A stretch of DNA of 64,000 nucleotides from Thermomonas paludicola (GTDB lineage Bacteria; Pseudomonadota; Gammaproteobacteria; Xanthomonadales; Xanthomonadaceae). Shown here piece after piece: positions 17,295-27,666 of the stretch. The stretch spans positions 434,001 through 498,000 of the forward strand of contig NZ_CP093311.1 of assembly GCF_024498955.1 (NCBI RefSeq). Reading direction: 5' to 3'. Position 1 is the stretch's first letter. The number at the start of each line of letters is the position of its first letter. Made by a program: the position numbers and the translations under genes. The notes beneath the pieces were generated by a model. That model saw only the letters and a program-made list of their open reading frames with translations, searched no databases and was not told the DNA's origin.

Positions 17295-17682
17295 AATCAT
17301 CTCGATCGGGCCGGATGCGCCGGTCATCGATGCCATTCGCCTGATGGGCGAGCGCGGGATTGGCGCGCTGCTGGTGATGGAAGGCCCCCGCTTGATCGGG
17401 ATCCTGTCGGAGCGCGATTACGCGCGCAAGATCGTGCTCAAGGGGCGCTCGTCGAAGGACACGCCGGTCCGCGACATCATGACGGCGCAGGTGCAGACGG
17501 TGGCGCCGCAGGACAGTACCGAGCACTGCATGGCGCTGGTGACCAACAGCCGCATCCGCCACCTGCCGGTGCTGGAAGGCGACAGCGTGATCGGGGTGCT
17601 GTCGATCGGTGACCTGGTCAAGGCGGTGATCGAGCTGCAGCGGCAGGACATCGACCAGCTGCAGCGCTATATCGCGTCGTAG
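17254..17682 (+). CDS. CBS-domain pair protein
   Basis: 142 residues made of two CBS motifs in tandem (about 8-60, ending IGILSERDYARKIVLKG; and 70-125, ending IGVLSIGDLVKAVIE). Stand-alone CBS pairs bind adenine nucleotides and act as energy sensors or oxidative-stress-related factors; no partner is evident. The ATG at 17254 lies inside the end of the glycosyltransferase gene. Confidence 0.9.
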   Translation: MRTVRQLLEAKPAEIISIGPDAPVIDAIRLMGERGIGALLVMEGPRLIGILSERDYARKIVLKGRSSKDTPVRDIMTAQVQTVAPQDSTEHCMALVTNSRIRHLPVLEGDSVIGVLSIGDLVKAVIELQRQDIDQLQRYIAS

Positions 17683-17724
17683 CCACCGCCGCCGGTTTGC
17701 CGCTGCCCCAGAACGCGAGCGCGA

Positions 17725-19329
<1,605 letters not shown>

Positions 19330-19382
19330 TGCGCAATTATACCGGGGCGGGCAGCATGGCCGCAGACGAGGAGCTGTGCCCG

Positions 19383-21830
19383 ATGGACGACACCCCGACT
19401 TACGCACTGGACGAGCAGGCGCAGCGCGCAGCGGGCCTGCCCGACGCCATCGGGCCCTACCGCATCCTCGGCCTGCTGGGCGAAGGCGCGATGGGCCGGG
19501 TCTATCTGGCGCACGAAACCCATCCGCCGCGCGACGTGGCGTTGAAGGTGATGCGTGGCCTCTCCGGCCATGCGCTGGAGCGCTTTCGTCGCGAAATCGA
19601 CCTGCTCGGGCAACTGGAGCATCCGGGCATCGTGCGCCTGTATGCCGCCGGCGAGGATCTGGTGGGCGGATTGCCCTCGCCGTGGTTCGCCCTGGAAGTC
19701 GTGCGCGGACCGGATCTGCACGGCTATCTTGAACAAACCGCCCCCGACCTGCGCACCCGCATCGCGCTGCTGGCCAAGCTGGCCCGTGCGGTGGACTACG
19801 CGCATCGGCGCGGCATCGTGCATCGCGACCTGAAGCCTTCGAACATCCTGGTGGACGAGCACGGGCAACCCAAAATCCTGGATTTCGGCATCGCCCGCCT
19901 GCGCGGCGAGGAAGGCGGGCAGATGACCCAGGCCGGGCAGGTGATGGGCACCTTGCCCTACATGAGCCCGGAGCAGCTGGCCGGCAATGCGCGCGACGTG
20001 GATGCGCGCAGCGACGTGTATGCGCTGGGCGCAATCGGCTATGAACTGTTTTCGGGCCAGCTGCCGCATCCGCGATTGTCCACGGCCTCGCTGTTCGAAG
20101 CGCTGGACATCGTCCAGCGCGGGACGCCGGAGGCGTTGGGGCGGATCAACCGAAGCGCCCGTGGCGACCTCGACCTGGTGGTCATGAAAGCGCTGGCTGG
20201 CGAACCGGCGCAGCGCTATGACAGCGCGGTCGCCTTCGCCGACGACCTGGAGGCGGTGCTGGAGTCGCGCCCGATCCGCGCCCGTGCGCCCACGCGCGCC
20301 TATCGCACGTCGCGCTTCGTGCGTCGCAACCGTGCGCTGAGCGCGGCGCTGGCGGTGGTGTTCGTTTCACTGCTGGCGGCAACCGCCATCAGTACGCTGG
20401 CGGCGCGGCGCGCAACTGCGGCCCTGGCCGAGGCGCAGGCGCGGGCCAACGAGTTGGCGGCGGTGAACGGCTTCGTCGAAAACATGCTGACCGAGGCTGA
20501 TCCGGAAATGGGCGGTTCCGCCGACATGCCGATGCGCCAAGTGCTGGAACGCGCTGAACAAACGTTGGGGGTGCACCGTGCTATTCCGCGCACTGATGGG
20601 CAGGTGGCCTTGTTGCTGGCGCGGACATGGAGTGGTCTGGGGGAAAGTCGCAAAGCCCAAGACTTACTGGATCGAGCGCAGCCCTGGTTGGACGCGGGCT
20701 TTGGGGCTGACAGTGCGGAGGCAATGGGAGCGAGGCTCACGCGGGCAGAAAACATGGCGCGTGCCGAAGATCCTGACGAGGCTTTGCGTCTGGCGCGCGA
20801 CCTGGAGCAGCGGTTGGTGAAGGTTGACTTGCTTTGGGCGCAGGAAATGGCGTTCAAGGCCCGCATTTTGCGCGCACAGGAATTGGAGGCATTAGGGAGC
20901 GTCGATGAGGCGATTGCTCTTGATCGGCAACTGCTGGCCGACCCGGCGCTTGCCAAGCGGGTGGATCGAGCGGAAGTCACGGACGGTTTGCGCCACAACC
21001 TGGCATTCGCCCTGAATAATTCGGGCGGGTCTCTCGAGGCTGAAGGTTTGCTGCGAGCGACGTTGGCGTCGGAATCGGCACGTCTTGGGCCTGACCATCC
21101 GCAAACGCTTTACACCAAAAAGACACTGGGACAATCGCTGCATCGGCAGGGGCGCCTGCAGGAAGCGGTCAGCCTGTATGCGGAGGTCTATGCGAAGCGG
21201 CGGCAGCGCTACGGGGAAGACCACCTGCTAACCCTGAATTCCGGTTCGCAGCTGGCTGCCGCCTACAACAGCTTGAACCGGCCAGCCGAGGCAGAGCCGT
21301 TGCTGCGCCGTGCACTGGCCGTGCGTAAGACGCGAGGAGATGATGCTGGGCAGGGTGCGTTGGTCGATCGGGTCATGTTGGCCTCGACGCTGGCGAAGAT
21401 GAAACGTTATGACGAAGCGATCGTGCTCGCGGATGAGGCGATTGCAATGGAGCTTGGTAAACCAAATCGGGATTCGGTGATGGCGCGTAACGTCAAGGCA
21501 TCGGCGCTGTTGGACATGGGCAAGGCACTTGAGGCCAAGCGGTTGTGGGACGAGGCGATCCGACTGGCTGGTACGACGATGGCTGCTGACCACCCCAACT
21601 ATTACGTTTTTGTGGCGAATTCGGCGCGTGGAGACATTGCATTGGGCGACCTGCAGACGGCGCGTCGCAAGTTGGAATTGGCATTGACGGCCCTGAAGAG
21701 CAAACAGGGGTCAAACCATCCGCGCACGCGCGAAACTGCGCAGCGGCTCGCTGAGACTTATGATCGCCTGGGAATGCAAGCCCAGGCAGCGGCGCTGCGC
21801 AGCGAGTTCCCGGTGGAGGTGAGGGAGTAG
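19383..21830 (+). CDS. Transmembrane Ser/Thr protein kinase with C-terminal TPR sensor region
   Basis: About 815 residues from the ATG at 19383, which has GAGGAG 10 bases upstream; 19356 is an alternative. The kinase domain (about residues 20-290) has all key elements: [12 protein letters not shown] loop, catalytic lysine in [20 protein letters not shown] and MSPEQL. A single transmembrane helix follows at about 315-340 ([20 protein letters not shown]), then a coiled coil and many TPR-like helices ([29 protein letters not shown] and similar). The architecture fits PknB-like bacterial kinases with a TPR region beyond the membrane. The second half is visibly less GC-rich than the kinase half. 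Target proteins unknown. Confidence 0.92.
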   Translation: MDDTPTYALDEQAQRAAGLPDAIGPYRILGLLGEGAMGRVYLAHETHPPRDVALKVMRGLSGHALERFRREIDLLGQLEHPGIVRLYAAGEDLVGGLPSPWFALEVVRGPDLHGYLEQTAPDLRTRIALLAKLARAVDYAHRRGIVHRDLKPSNILVDEHGQPKILDFGIARLRGEEGGQMTQAGQVMGTLPYMSPEQLAGNARDVDARSDVYALGAIGYELFSGQLPHPRLSTASLFEALDIVQRGTPEALGRINRSARGDLDLVVMKALAGEPAQRYDSAVAFADDLEAVLESRPIRARAPTRAYRTSRFVRRNRALSAALAVVFVSLLAATAISTLAARRATAALAEAQARANELAAVNGFVENMLTEADPEMGGSADMPMRQVLERAEQTLGVHRAIPRTDGQVALLLARTWSGLGESRKAQDLLDRAQPWLDAGFGADSAEAMGARLTRAENMARAEDPDEALRLARDLEQRLVKVDLLWAQEMAFKARILRAQELEALGSVDEAIALDRQLLADPALAKRVDRAEVTDGLRHNLAFALNNSGGSLEAEGLLRATLASESARLGPDHPQTLYTKKTLGQSLHRQGRLQEAVSLYAEVYAKRRQRYGEDHLLTLNSGSQLAAAYNSLNRPAEAEPLLRRALAVRKTRGDDAGQGALVDRVMLASTLAKMKRYDEAIVLADEAIAMELGKPNRDSVMARNVKASALLDMGKALEAKRLWDEAIRLAGTTMAADHPNYYVFVANSARGDIALGDLQTARRKLELALTALKSKQGSNHPRTRETAQRLAETYDRLGMQAQAAALRSEFPVEVRE

Positions 21831-21982
21831 GCTTGGGGCATGCCCTGTTGGTGGCGCTGTCGCGGGTGTTGCGGACTGGGAGCGGGGCGCGGTTTTTTTC
21901 GGTCATTGCAACGTAAACTGCTGCCGAGAACGGGGTCTGAGCTCGTTCTGGGTCGATTCGAATTGACGGAAAAGGTGTCGAC

Positions 21983-23080
21983 GTGCGCATAGTCATCGCC
22001 GGGGAAAATGCGGAGCGGGCCGCGGAGTTTGGCGCGCTGCTGGCCGATTTCGGGTTGGATTGGCAGATCGACTGGCTGCCGGCGGGTGCGCCGGTGGAGC
22101 CGGCGATGCCGGCGTTCGACGTGTTCGTGTGCGGCCTGCGGCCTGGGCCGATCGGCGGCCCGGAGCTGCTGGCGCGGGTGGCCGCGCTGTACCCGCAGGC
22201 GGTTCGCATCCTGCTGCTGGACCAGTCGCCCAACGAAGCCAGCGTGGATATCGCGCAGGGGCTGGACGGCGCGCACCGCGTGCTGGGGCGGCCGCTGGAT
22301 CCGGCGGAATTGGTCGAGGCGGTGGAAAGCGTCATCGACTTGCGCCAACTGCTCGACAACGAGGCGCTCAAGCGCCTGCTGGGGCGCATCAATTCGCTGC
22401 CGCCGCCGCCCCGGCTGTACCTGCAGCTGACCCGGCTGCTGCGCGATCCTGATGCCAACAACGCGGCCATCGCCCAAGCGCTGTCGCAGGATCCGGCCAT
22501 CGCCGCCAAAGTGCTGCGGCTGTGCAATTCCGCGTATTTCTCGGGTGGCCGCGAGATCAGCGACATGCGCTCGGCGGTGGTGCGGCTGGGTCACCAGGCC
22601 TTGCTGCGGATGGTGCTGACCATCGAGGCGTTTGGCGGCCTGAAGCTGGGCAGCGGCAAGGCGCGCGAAGAGATGCAGGATCGCGCGCTGCGGGCGTCCA
22701 ACCTGGCCCGCAAGCTGCTCCCCGGGCCGAGCGCCGAACTGGCGGCGACCGCCAGCCTGCTGTCCGAGGTCGGCAAATTGCTGCCTGGCGTGGCGTCCGC
22801 TGAAAGCGAGGAAGAAGGCCCGAATTACGCCGAAGCTGGCGCCTACCTGATGGGGCTGTGGGGGTTGCCGATGCCACTGGTGGAGGCCGTGGCCTACCAG
22901 CGCCGGCCGAGTCAGCTGCGCTCCGGCGGGTTCTGGGTGACCGGTGCGGTGCATGTGGCGACGGCGCTGGTGGCGGGCGAGGAGCCGGACGAGGACTATC
23001 TGCGCTCGGTGGGCATGCTGGACAAATTGCCGCAATGGCGCGAGATGGTCGAGCCGTCAGCGCTGGACGAAGTTGCTTGA
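21983..23080 (+). CDS. HDOD-domain protein with degenerate receiver domain
   Basis: 365 residues. Residues 1-120 have the alpha/beta spacing of a response-regulator receiver, but the phospho-acceptor position reads FDVFVCGLRPG, where a D-x-x-M-P would be expected, so it probably cannot be phosphorylated. Residues 130-330 are an HDOD domain (LPPPPRLYLQLTRLLRD, DPAIAAKVLRLCNSAYF, IRLGHQALLRM-type helices), a family linked to signal output and c-di-GMP networks without enzymatic activity. Start is a GTG at 21983 with GGAAAAGG upstream. It overlaps the convergent M23 peptidase gene by 24 bases. Confidence 0.85.
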   Translation: MRIVIAGENAERAAEFGALLADFGLDWQIDWLPAGAPVEPAMPAFDVFVCGLRPGPIGGPELLARVAALYPQAVRILLLDQSPNEASVDIAQGLDGAHRVLGRPLDPAELVEAVESVIDLRQLLDNEALKRLLGRINSLPPPPRLYLQLTRLLRDPDANNAAIAQALSQDPAIAAKVLRLCNSAYFSGGREISDMRSAVVRLGHQALLRMVLTIEAFGGLKLGSGKAREEMQDRALRASNLARKLLPGPSAELAATASLLSEVGKLLPGVASAESEEEGPNYAEAGAYLMGLWGLPMPLVEAVAYQRRPSQLRSGGFWVTGAVHVATALVAGEEPDEDYLRSVGMLDKLPQWREMVEPSALDEVA

Positions 23081-23899
23081 TCGCTCGGCTCCGGCCCCGG
23101 CCCCGGCCTCGACTCCGGGCATGTGAAAACGAATGGATTGCAGCTGCATGCCGCGGTTGACCTGCACTGAAAAATGCAGGTGCGGCGCGGTGCTGTAGCC
23201 GGTATTGCCGGACAAACCGATGCGCTGGCCAGCCTGCACCTGCTGGCCGAGATGCACCTGTGTTCCCGCGTTGGCCAGATGCGCGTACAGCGCCATGCTG
23301 CCGTCCTCATGCAGGATGCGGATGAAGTTGGCGCGGCCGGCGTCGCGGGCGTAATCCAGGCCATGTTCGCGATAGCCATCCTGGATCTGCATCACGATGC
23401 CGGCGCGCGCGGCCAACACCGGCGTGCCGACTGCGGCGGCAAAATCCAGCGCATAGCGGTTTTCCGCATCCTGATGGCTGAATCCGCCATCGAAGCCTTG
23501 CTCCACGTGGTTTCCCGCCTGCTCACCGGGCAGCGGCAACAGATAGGCGACGTCCTGCGGCCTGGCATTGGAGCTGCCGGGCACGCCTTGGAGGCGCAAG
23601 CGCAGCCAGCCGTCGCGGCCTGCGGGCGGCTGCAGCCTGGCCAGCAGCGCGCTGCCGCCGGCAGGCACGCTGGCGCGTGCCGGCAGCGCGGGTTGGCTGG
23701 CCGGCGCCGGGCCGCCGGCCGCGTCCAGCTGAACTTCGATGGGGCCGGCCAATCGATTGTCGGCCCAGGCCAGGTACTCGCCATTGCCGGGTTCAATGCG
23801 CAGGCGCGCAATCGCGTCAGTGCTGTTTGCTGGCGGCGAGGAGCCGGCGCTGGCGACGCAGCACAGGCAGGCAAGCACGAGGATGAGGCAGGGGCGCAT
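23057..23899 (-). CDS. Secreted M23-family (LytM-type) metallopeptidase
   Basis: 280 residues with a signal peptide (MRPCLILVLACLCCVASAG, in residues 1-19). The C-terminal LytM domain retains the zinc ligands: the first His and Asp in SHQDAENRYALDF, LYAHLANAG, and the APHLHFSV motif. These enzymes cut peptide bridges in peptidoglycan. Residues 25-130 form a beta-rich N-terminal region without a motif I recognise. The last ~20 residues are an Ala/Gly tail and lie antisense to the end of the HDOD gene. Confidence 0.92.
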   Translation of the reverse strand: MRPCLILVLACLCCVASAGSSPPANSTDAIARLRIEPGNGEYLAWADNRLAGPIEVQLDAAGGPAPASQPALPARASVPAGGSALLARLQPPAGRDGWLRLRLQGVPGSSNARPQDVAYLLPLPGEQAGNHVEQGFDGGFSHQDAENRYALDFAAAVGTPVLAARAGIVMQIQDGYREHGLDYARDAGRANFIRILHEDGSMALYAHLANAGTQVHLGQQVQAGQRIGLSGNTGYSTAPHLHFSVQVNRGMQLQSIRFHMPGVEAGAGAGAERSSNFVQR

Positions 23900-23943
23900 C
23901 GGCGCAGTATGCCGAATGTCGGCTTATGAAGATTGGTTATATA

Positions 23944-23969
23944 AATCGCTTCATCCGGATAAAGCGATT
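23944..23969. promoter_or_regulatory. Inverted repeat upstream of the SAM riboswitch (candidate operator)
   Basis: AATCGCTT (23944-23951) and AAGCGATT (23962-23969) form a perfect 8-bp inverted repeat with a 10-base spacer, 31 bases before the aptamer. TTGACT at 23968-23973 overlaps the right arm and could be a -35 element, though the matching -10 is poor. A DNA-bound methionine regulator is possible; none is identified here. Confidence 0.4.
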
Positions 23970-24000
23970 GACTAAAGCCCAGGCGATGCCCACACTTGCC

Positions 24001-24120
24001 CCATCCATCAAGACCGGCGGAGGGACAGGCCCTTTGATGCCGGGGCAACCAGACGGCGCGCGCAAGCGCGTTGGCGAGGTGCCAAATCCTGCGGGGACCT
24101 GAGCGTCTGCCGGAAGATGG
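24001..24120 (+). ncRNA. SAM-I (S-box) riboswitch aptamer
   Basis: The conserved SAM-I core is readable in order: ATCAAGA, GGCGGAGGGAC (kink-turn side), GGCCCTTTGATGCC, GGGGCAACC, a variable GC-rich P3 arm (about 24054-24072), GGTGCCAAATCC, and a closing GATGG (24116-24120) that pairs with CCATC (24001-24005) as P1. It lies directly upstream of metX-metB-hom, genes of methionine synthesis, so binding of S-adenosylmethionine should switch the operon off. Confidence 0.93.
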
Positions 24121-24181
24121 TTGCGAGATCGCATCGGCGGTCCGTGACGCCGGCATCGTCGGCCTTCCAGCCCCTCCGCAT

Positions 24182-24210
24182 GACTCCGATGGCCCCTCAT
24201 CGCCGGAGTC
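24182..24210 (+). promoter_or_regulatory. Candidate SD-sequestering hairpin (riboswitch expression platform)
   Basis: GACTCC (24182-24187) pairs with GGAGTC (24205-24210), continued by GATG (24188-24191) with CATC (24198-24201), a 6-base loop and a 3-base bulge. The 3' arm contains GGAG, the likely Shine-Dalgarno for the GTG at 24216, so folding would hide the ribosome site. No T-rich intrinsic terminator is seen, which favours translational control. The link to ligand binding is inferred. Confidence 0.55.
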
Positions 24211-24215
24211 CTGCC

Positions 24216-25301
24216 GTGAACCTAGCCGACCGCATCACGTTTTCCAGCCCATTCCCCGTGCGGGCGACGACTGCGATGCGTCCGGCGGCGGCGCGCGCGG
24301 GCGATGCGCGACATGGCAGCATCGATGCGGTGTTGGCCACCCGTTTCGCCGGCACGCGCAAGCTGCGCCTGGATTACGAGCTGGTGGGCCCTGCGGATGC
24401 GCCGGTGGTGCTGGTTGCCGGCGGCATTTCCGCGCACCGCCACGTGGCCGCCAATGCGCTGGATGCCCGCGCCGGCTGGGCACAGGGGCTGCTGGATGCT
24501 GGCCGTGCATTGGATCCGGCCCGGCTGCGCATCCTCGCGTTCGACTACGTGGGCGCCGATGGCAGCATCGACGCGCCCATCGATACCGCCGACCAGGCGG
24601 ATGCAGTGGCGCTGCTGCTGGAGGCGCTGGGCATCGATGCGTTGGCGGGCTACGTCGGCTATTCCTATGGCGCATTGGTGGGTTTGCAGCTGGCGGTGCG
24701 GCATCCGCAGCGTTTGCGCCACTTGATCGCGGTCAGCGGCGTGCATCGGCCGCACCCGTATGCGGCCGCGTGGCGCGCACTGCAGCGCCGGGCGGTGGCG
24801 TTGGGGAGGTTGCAATGCGCCGACGAGCAGGGCCTGTCGCTGGCGCGGCAGTTCGCGATGCTGAGCTACCGCACGCCGGAGGAGTTCGCCGAGCGCTTCG
24901 ACGCGCTGCCGCAGATCTGCAATGGCCAGGTGCGAGTGGCCGCCGAGGATTATCTGGACGCCGCCGGCGCCAAGTTCGTGGCCAGGGTCAGCGCCACCGC
25001 CTGGCTGCGGCTGTCCGAATCCATCGACCTGCATCGGGTCGATCCGGCGCAGGTGGGCGTGCCGGTGTCGGTGATCGCGGTCGAGGGCGACCGGCTGGTG
25101 CCGATGGCCGACGCGGTGGCGCTGCTCGAGGGCCTGGGTGGGCGCGGGCGCCTGCGCGTGCTGCGCTCCTCATACGGGCATGACGCCTTCCTGAAAGAAA
25201 CCGACCGGATCGATGCGCTGCTGGCCAGTGAGCTGTTCGGCCCCGGCAAGCCGATTGAACGTTCCTCCCCCATTCAAGCCGCCACTGGAGTTTCCGCATG
25301 A
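24216..25301 (+). CDS. metX: MetX-family homoserine O-acyltransferase
   Basis: 361 residues from GTG 24216, which has GGAG 8 bases upstream; an ATG at 24180 is the alternative. Alpha/beta-hydrolase fold. The nucleophile elbow is GYSYGALVGLQ (Ser), the acid is in VEGDRLVP (Asp), and the histidine is in the MetX-typical C-terminal SSYGHDAFLKE. The enzyme acylates homoserine, the entry step to methionine. Whether it uses acetyl- or succinyl-CoA cannot be read safely from the sequence. It starts a tight operon (ATGA overlap with metB) behind a SAM-I riboswitch. Confidence 0.88.
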   Translation: MNLADRITFSSPFPVRATTAMRPAAARAGDARHGSIDAVLATRFAGTRKLRLDYELVGPADAPVVLVAGGISAHRHVAANALDARAGWAQGLLDAGRALDPARLRILAFDYVGADGSIDAPIDTADQADAVALLLEALGIDALAGYVGYSYGALVGLQLAVRHPQRLRHLIAVSGVHRPHPYAAAWRALQRRAVALGRLQCADEQGLSLARQFAMLSYRTPEEFAERFDALPQICNGQVRVAAEDYLDAAGAKFVARVSATAWLRLSESIDLHRVDPAQVGVPVSVIAVEGDRLVPMADAVALLEGLGGRGRLRVLRSSYGHDAFLKETDRIDALLASELFGPGKPIERSSPIQAATGVSA

Positions 25302-26524
25302 GCATTGGCTACCCCCCACTTGACTGCCGGGCCGCGACCCGCGCGGTGCGCGCCGGCATCGACCGCGACACCGCGTTTGGCGCGGTGACCCCGCCGCTGG
25401 TGCTGTCGTCCAATTTCAGCTTCGCCGGGTTCAATGAAAAGCGCGCCTATGACTACACGCGCAGCGGCAATCCCACCCGCGACCTGCTGGGCGAAGCGCT
25501 GGCCGAGCTGGAAGGTGGCGCAGGTGGCGTCATCACCGCCACCGGCATGGGTGCGGTGGCGTTGGTGCTGAACGCCTTGCTGAAGCCGGGCGACCGCCTG
25601 GTAGTGCCGCACGATTGCTATGGCGGCAGCTGGCGGCTGTTCAATGCGCTGGCGAACAAGGGCGCGTTCGAACTGTTGACCTGCGACCTGACCGATCCGC
25701 GCGCGCTGGCCGACGCGCTGGCGCGCAAACCCAGGCTGGTCTGGATCGAAACGCCGTCCAACCCGCTGCTGCGCATCACCGATCTGCGGTTGGTAATCGA
25801 CGCGGCGCATGCGGCGGGCGCGCTGGCCGTGGTGGACAACACCTTCCTGTCGCCGGCGTTGCAGCGGCCGATCGCCGACTTCGGCGCGGACGCGGTGGTG
25901 CATTCCACCACCAAGTACATCAACGGCCATAGCGACGTGGTCGGTGGTGCGGTGGTGGGCAAGGACGCCGAGGTGCATGCGCAGCTGGCGTGGTGGGCCA
26001 ACGCGTTGGGGCTGACCGGTTCGCCCTTCGACAGTTTCCTGACCCTGCGTGGCCTGCGCACGCTGGACGCACGCTTGCGCGTGCATCAGGAAAACACCCA
26101 GGCGCTGGTTGCCGCGATCAGCGGGCATCCTGCGCTGCGCGCGCTGCACTGGCCGGGGCTGGCCTCGCATCCGGGGCATGCGCTGGCTGCACGTCAGCAA
26201 CACGGCTTCGGCGCGATGCTGAGCCTGGAGTTGGAGGGTGACGGCGATGGTGGTCAGGAGCGTGCGGTGCGCGCGTTCGTGGATGGCTTGCGCTATTTCA
26301 CTCTCGCCGAGTCGCTGGGTGGTGTGGAAAGCCTGGTCGCGCATCCGGCCACCATGACGCATGCGGCCATGAGCCCGGAAGCGCGCGCGGCGGCCGGCAT
26401 CTCCGACGGCCTGCTGCGGCTGTCGGTCGGCATCGAACACGTGCAGGATTTGCTCGCCGATCTCACCGCTGCACTGGCGCGCGCCGAGGCCGTCAGCGCA
26501 AGCAAACATCCGAACGCCCCATGA
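25298..26524 (+). CDS. metB: Cystathionine gamma-synthase / O-acylhomoserine lyase (PLP, Cys/Met metabolism family)
   Basis: 408 residues. Trans-sulfuration-family PLP enzyme with YDYTRSGNPTRDLL, GMGAVALVLNALLKPGD, VDNTFLSPALQRP and the PLP lysine in HSTTKYINGHSDV. It condenses O-acylhomoserine with cysteine to cystathionine. The C-terminal SLGGVESLVAHPATMTHAAMSPE is shared by MetB and MetC, so beta-lyase activity is not excluded; operon position between metX and hom supports MetB. Start overlaps the metX stop, and its stop overlaps hom. Confidence 0.92.
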   Translation: MSIGYPPLDCRAATRAVRAGIDRDTAFGAVTPPLVLSSNFSFAGFNEKRAYDYTRSGNPTRDLLGEALAELEGGAGGVITATGMGAVALVLNALLKPGDRLVVPHDCYGGSWRLFNALANKGAFELLTCDLTDPRALADALARKPRLVWIETPSNPLLRITDLRLVIDAAHAAGALAVVDNTFLSPALQRPIADFGADAVVHSTTKYINGHSDVVGGAVVGKDAEVHAQLAWWANALGLTGSPFDSFLTLRGLRTLDARLRVHQENTQALVAAISGHPALRALHWPGLASHPGHALAARQQHGFGAMLSLELEGDGDGGQERAVRAFVDGLRYFTLAESLGGVESLVAHPATMTHAAMSPEARAAAGISDGLLRLSVGIEHVQDLLADLTAALARAEAVSASKHPNAP

Positions 26525-27666
26525 GCGCCCGGCTGTCGCCGTTGCGCAGCCAACGCGTGGTGCCAGCGCGGGTCGCCCTGCTGGGGACCGGCACGGTGGG
26601 CAGTGCGGTGTGGGCGCGGCTGGCGCAATGGCAGGGCACGGCACTGGGCGAGCGCCTGCTGCTGGTCCACGCGGCCAATTCGCGCTTCGCCCTGGATAAT
26701 CCGCAGGGCATCCCCGGCCAGGTCAGCGAGCTGCTGTCGCGGCAGGCGCCGCAACCCAGTTCGATGGAGGCGGTGGATGTGGCGCTGGCGGGCGATGGCG
26801 TGCGCATCGTGATCGACGCCACCGCGTCCGAACGGGTGGCTGATCATCACGCGCATTGGCTGGCGCGCGGCATCCACGTGGTGACCGCCTGCAAGCTGGC
26901 GCAGGGCACGGCGTTGGCACGCTGGCGTGCGATCCAGCGCGCACGCGACATCGGCGGCACGCGATATGGCGACAGCGCCACGGTTGGCGCGGGGTTGCCG
27001 CTGCTGCGTTCGATCCGCACCTTGCAGGCAGGCGGCGATCGCATCCATGCCATTGCCGGCGTGCTGTCGGGTTCACTGGCCTGGTTGTTCAATGAATACG
27101 ACGGGATGCAGCCGTTTTCCGGTTTCGTGCGGCAAGCGCGGGATGCCGGCTATACCGAGCCGGATCCGCGCGAAGACCTGTCGGGCGAGGACGTGCGGCG
27201 CAAGCTGCTGATCCTGGCACGCGCCTCCGGCTACGCGCTGGAGCAGGCGGCGGTGCAGGTGGAGTCGCTGGTGCCAGGCGCATTGGACGCGCTGCCGCGT
27301 GAGGCGCTGGACGCAGCGCTGCCGGCGCTGGATGCGCCGCTGCGCGAACGTTTCGCGGCGGCCTACAAGCGCGGCGAAAAGCTGCGCTTTGTGGCCCGGC
27401 TGCAAGCCGGCGGGCTGGCCACGGTGGGGCTGGAGGCCCTGCCGGCGGGGCATCCGCTGGTCGGCGGCGGTGGCGCCGACAACCGGGTCGCCATCTGGTC
27501 CGACCGATACCCGCAGCAGCCGCTGGTGATTCAGGGGCCGGGCGCCGGGGCGGAGGTGACCGCCGCGGCACTGCTGGACGACGCACTGGCCATTCAGGCC
27601 GATGCCCGCTTGAGGGTTGGGACGGTGAAGAATTCGTCGATCGGTGCCGGGCGCTGGAAGAGATAG
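26521..27666 (+). CDS. hom: Homoserine dehydrogenase
   Basis: 381 residues. Reduces aspartate semialdehyde to homoserine. The NAD(P)-binding GTGTVGSAVWARL lies at about residues 22-34, and the catalytic domain holds VTACKLAQG, GDSATVGAGLPLL, GVLSGSLAWLFNEYD and GYTEPDPREDLSGEDVRRKLLIL with the conserved Asp/Lys pair. It has no aspartokinase fusion and no ACT domain. Third gene of the riboswitch operon. Its last ~24 codons overlap the 3' end of the convergent pseudogene. Confidence 0.93.
   Translation: MSARLSPLRSQRVVPARVALLGTGTVGSAVWARLAQWQGTALGERLLLVHAANSRFALDNPQGIPGQVSELLSRQAPQPSSMEAVDVALAGDGVRIVIDATASERVADHHAHWLARGIHVVTACKLAQGTALARWRAIQRARDIGGTRYGDSATVGAGLPLLRSIRTLQAGGDRIHAIAGVLSGSLAWLFNEYDGMQPFSGFVRQARDAGYTEPDPREDLSGEDVRRKLLILARASGYALEQAAVQVESLVPGALDALPREALDAALPALDAPLRERFAAAYKRGEKLRFVARLQAGGLATVGLEALPAGHPLVGGGGADNRVAIWSDRYPQQPLVIQGPGAGAEVTAAALLDDALAIQADARLRVGTVKNSSIGAGRWKR

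Noticed and set aside
19330..20034. N-terminal extension of prfC to 20034
   Set aside because: The extra 235 codons are antisense to the kinase domain and Arg/Ala/Pro-rich; RF3 starts at 19329.
27594..27666. Tail of hom (last 24 codons) as an error or a fused peptide
   Set aside because: Probably just run-on past the usual hom end into the convergent pseudogene; no functional meaning can be argued.
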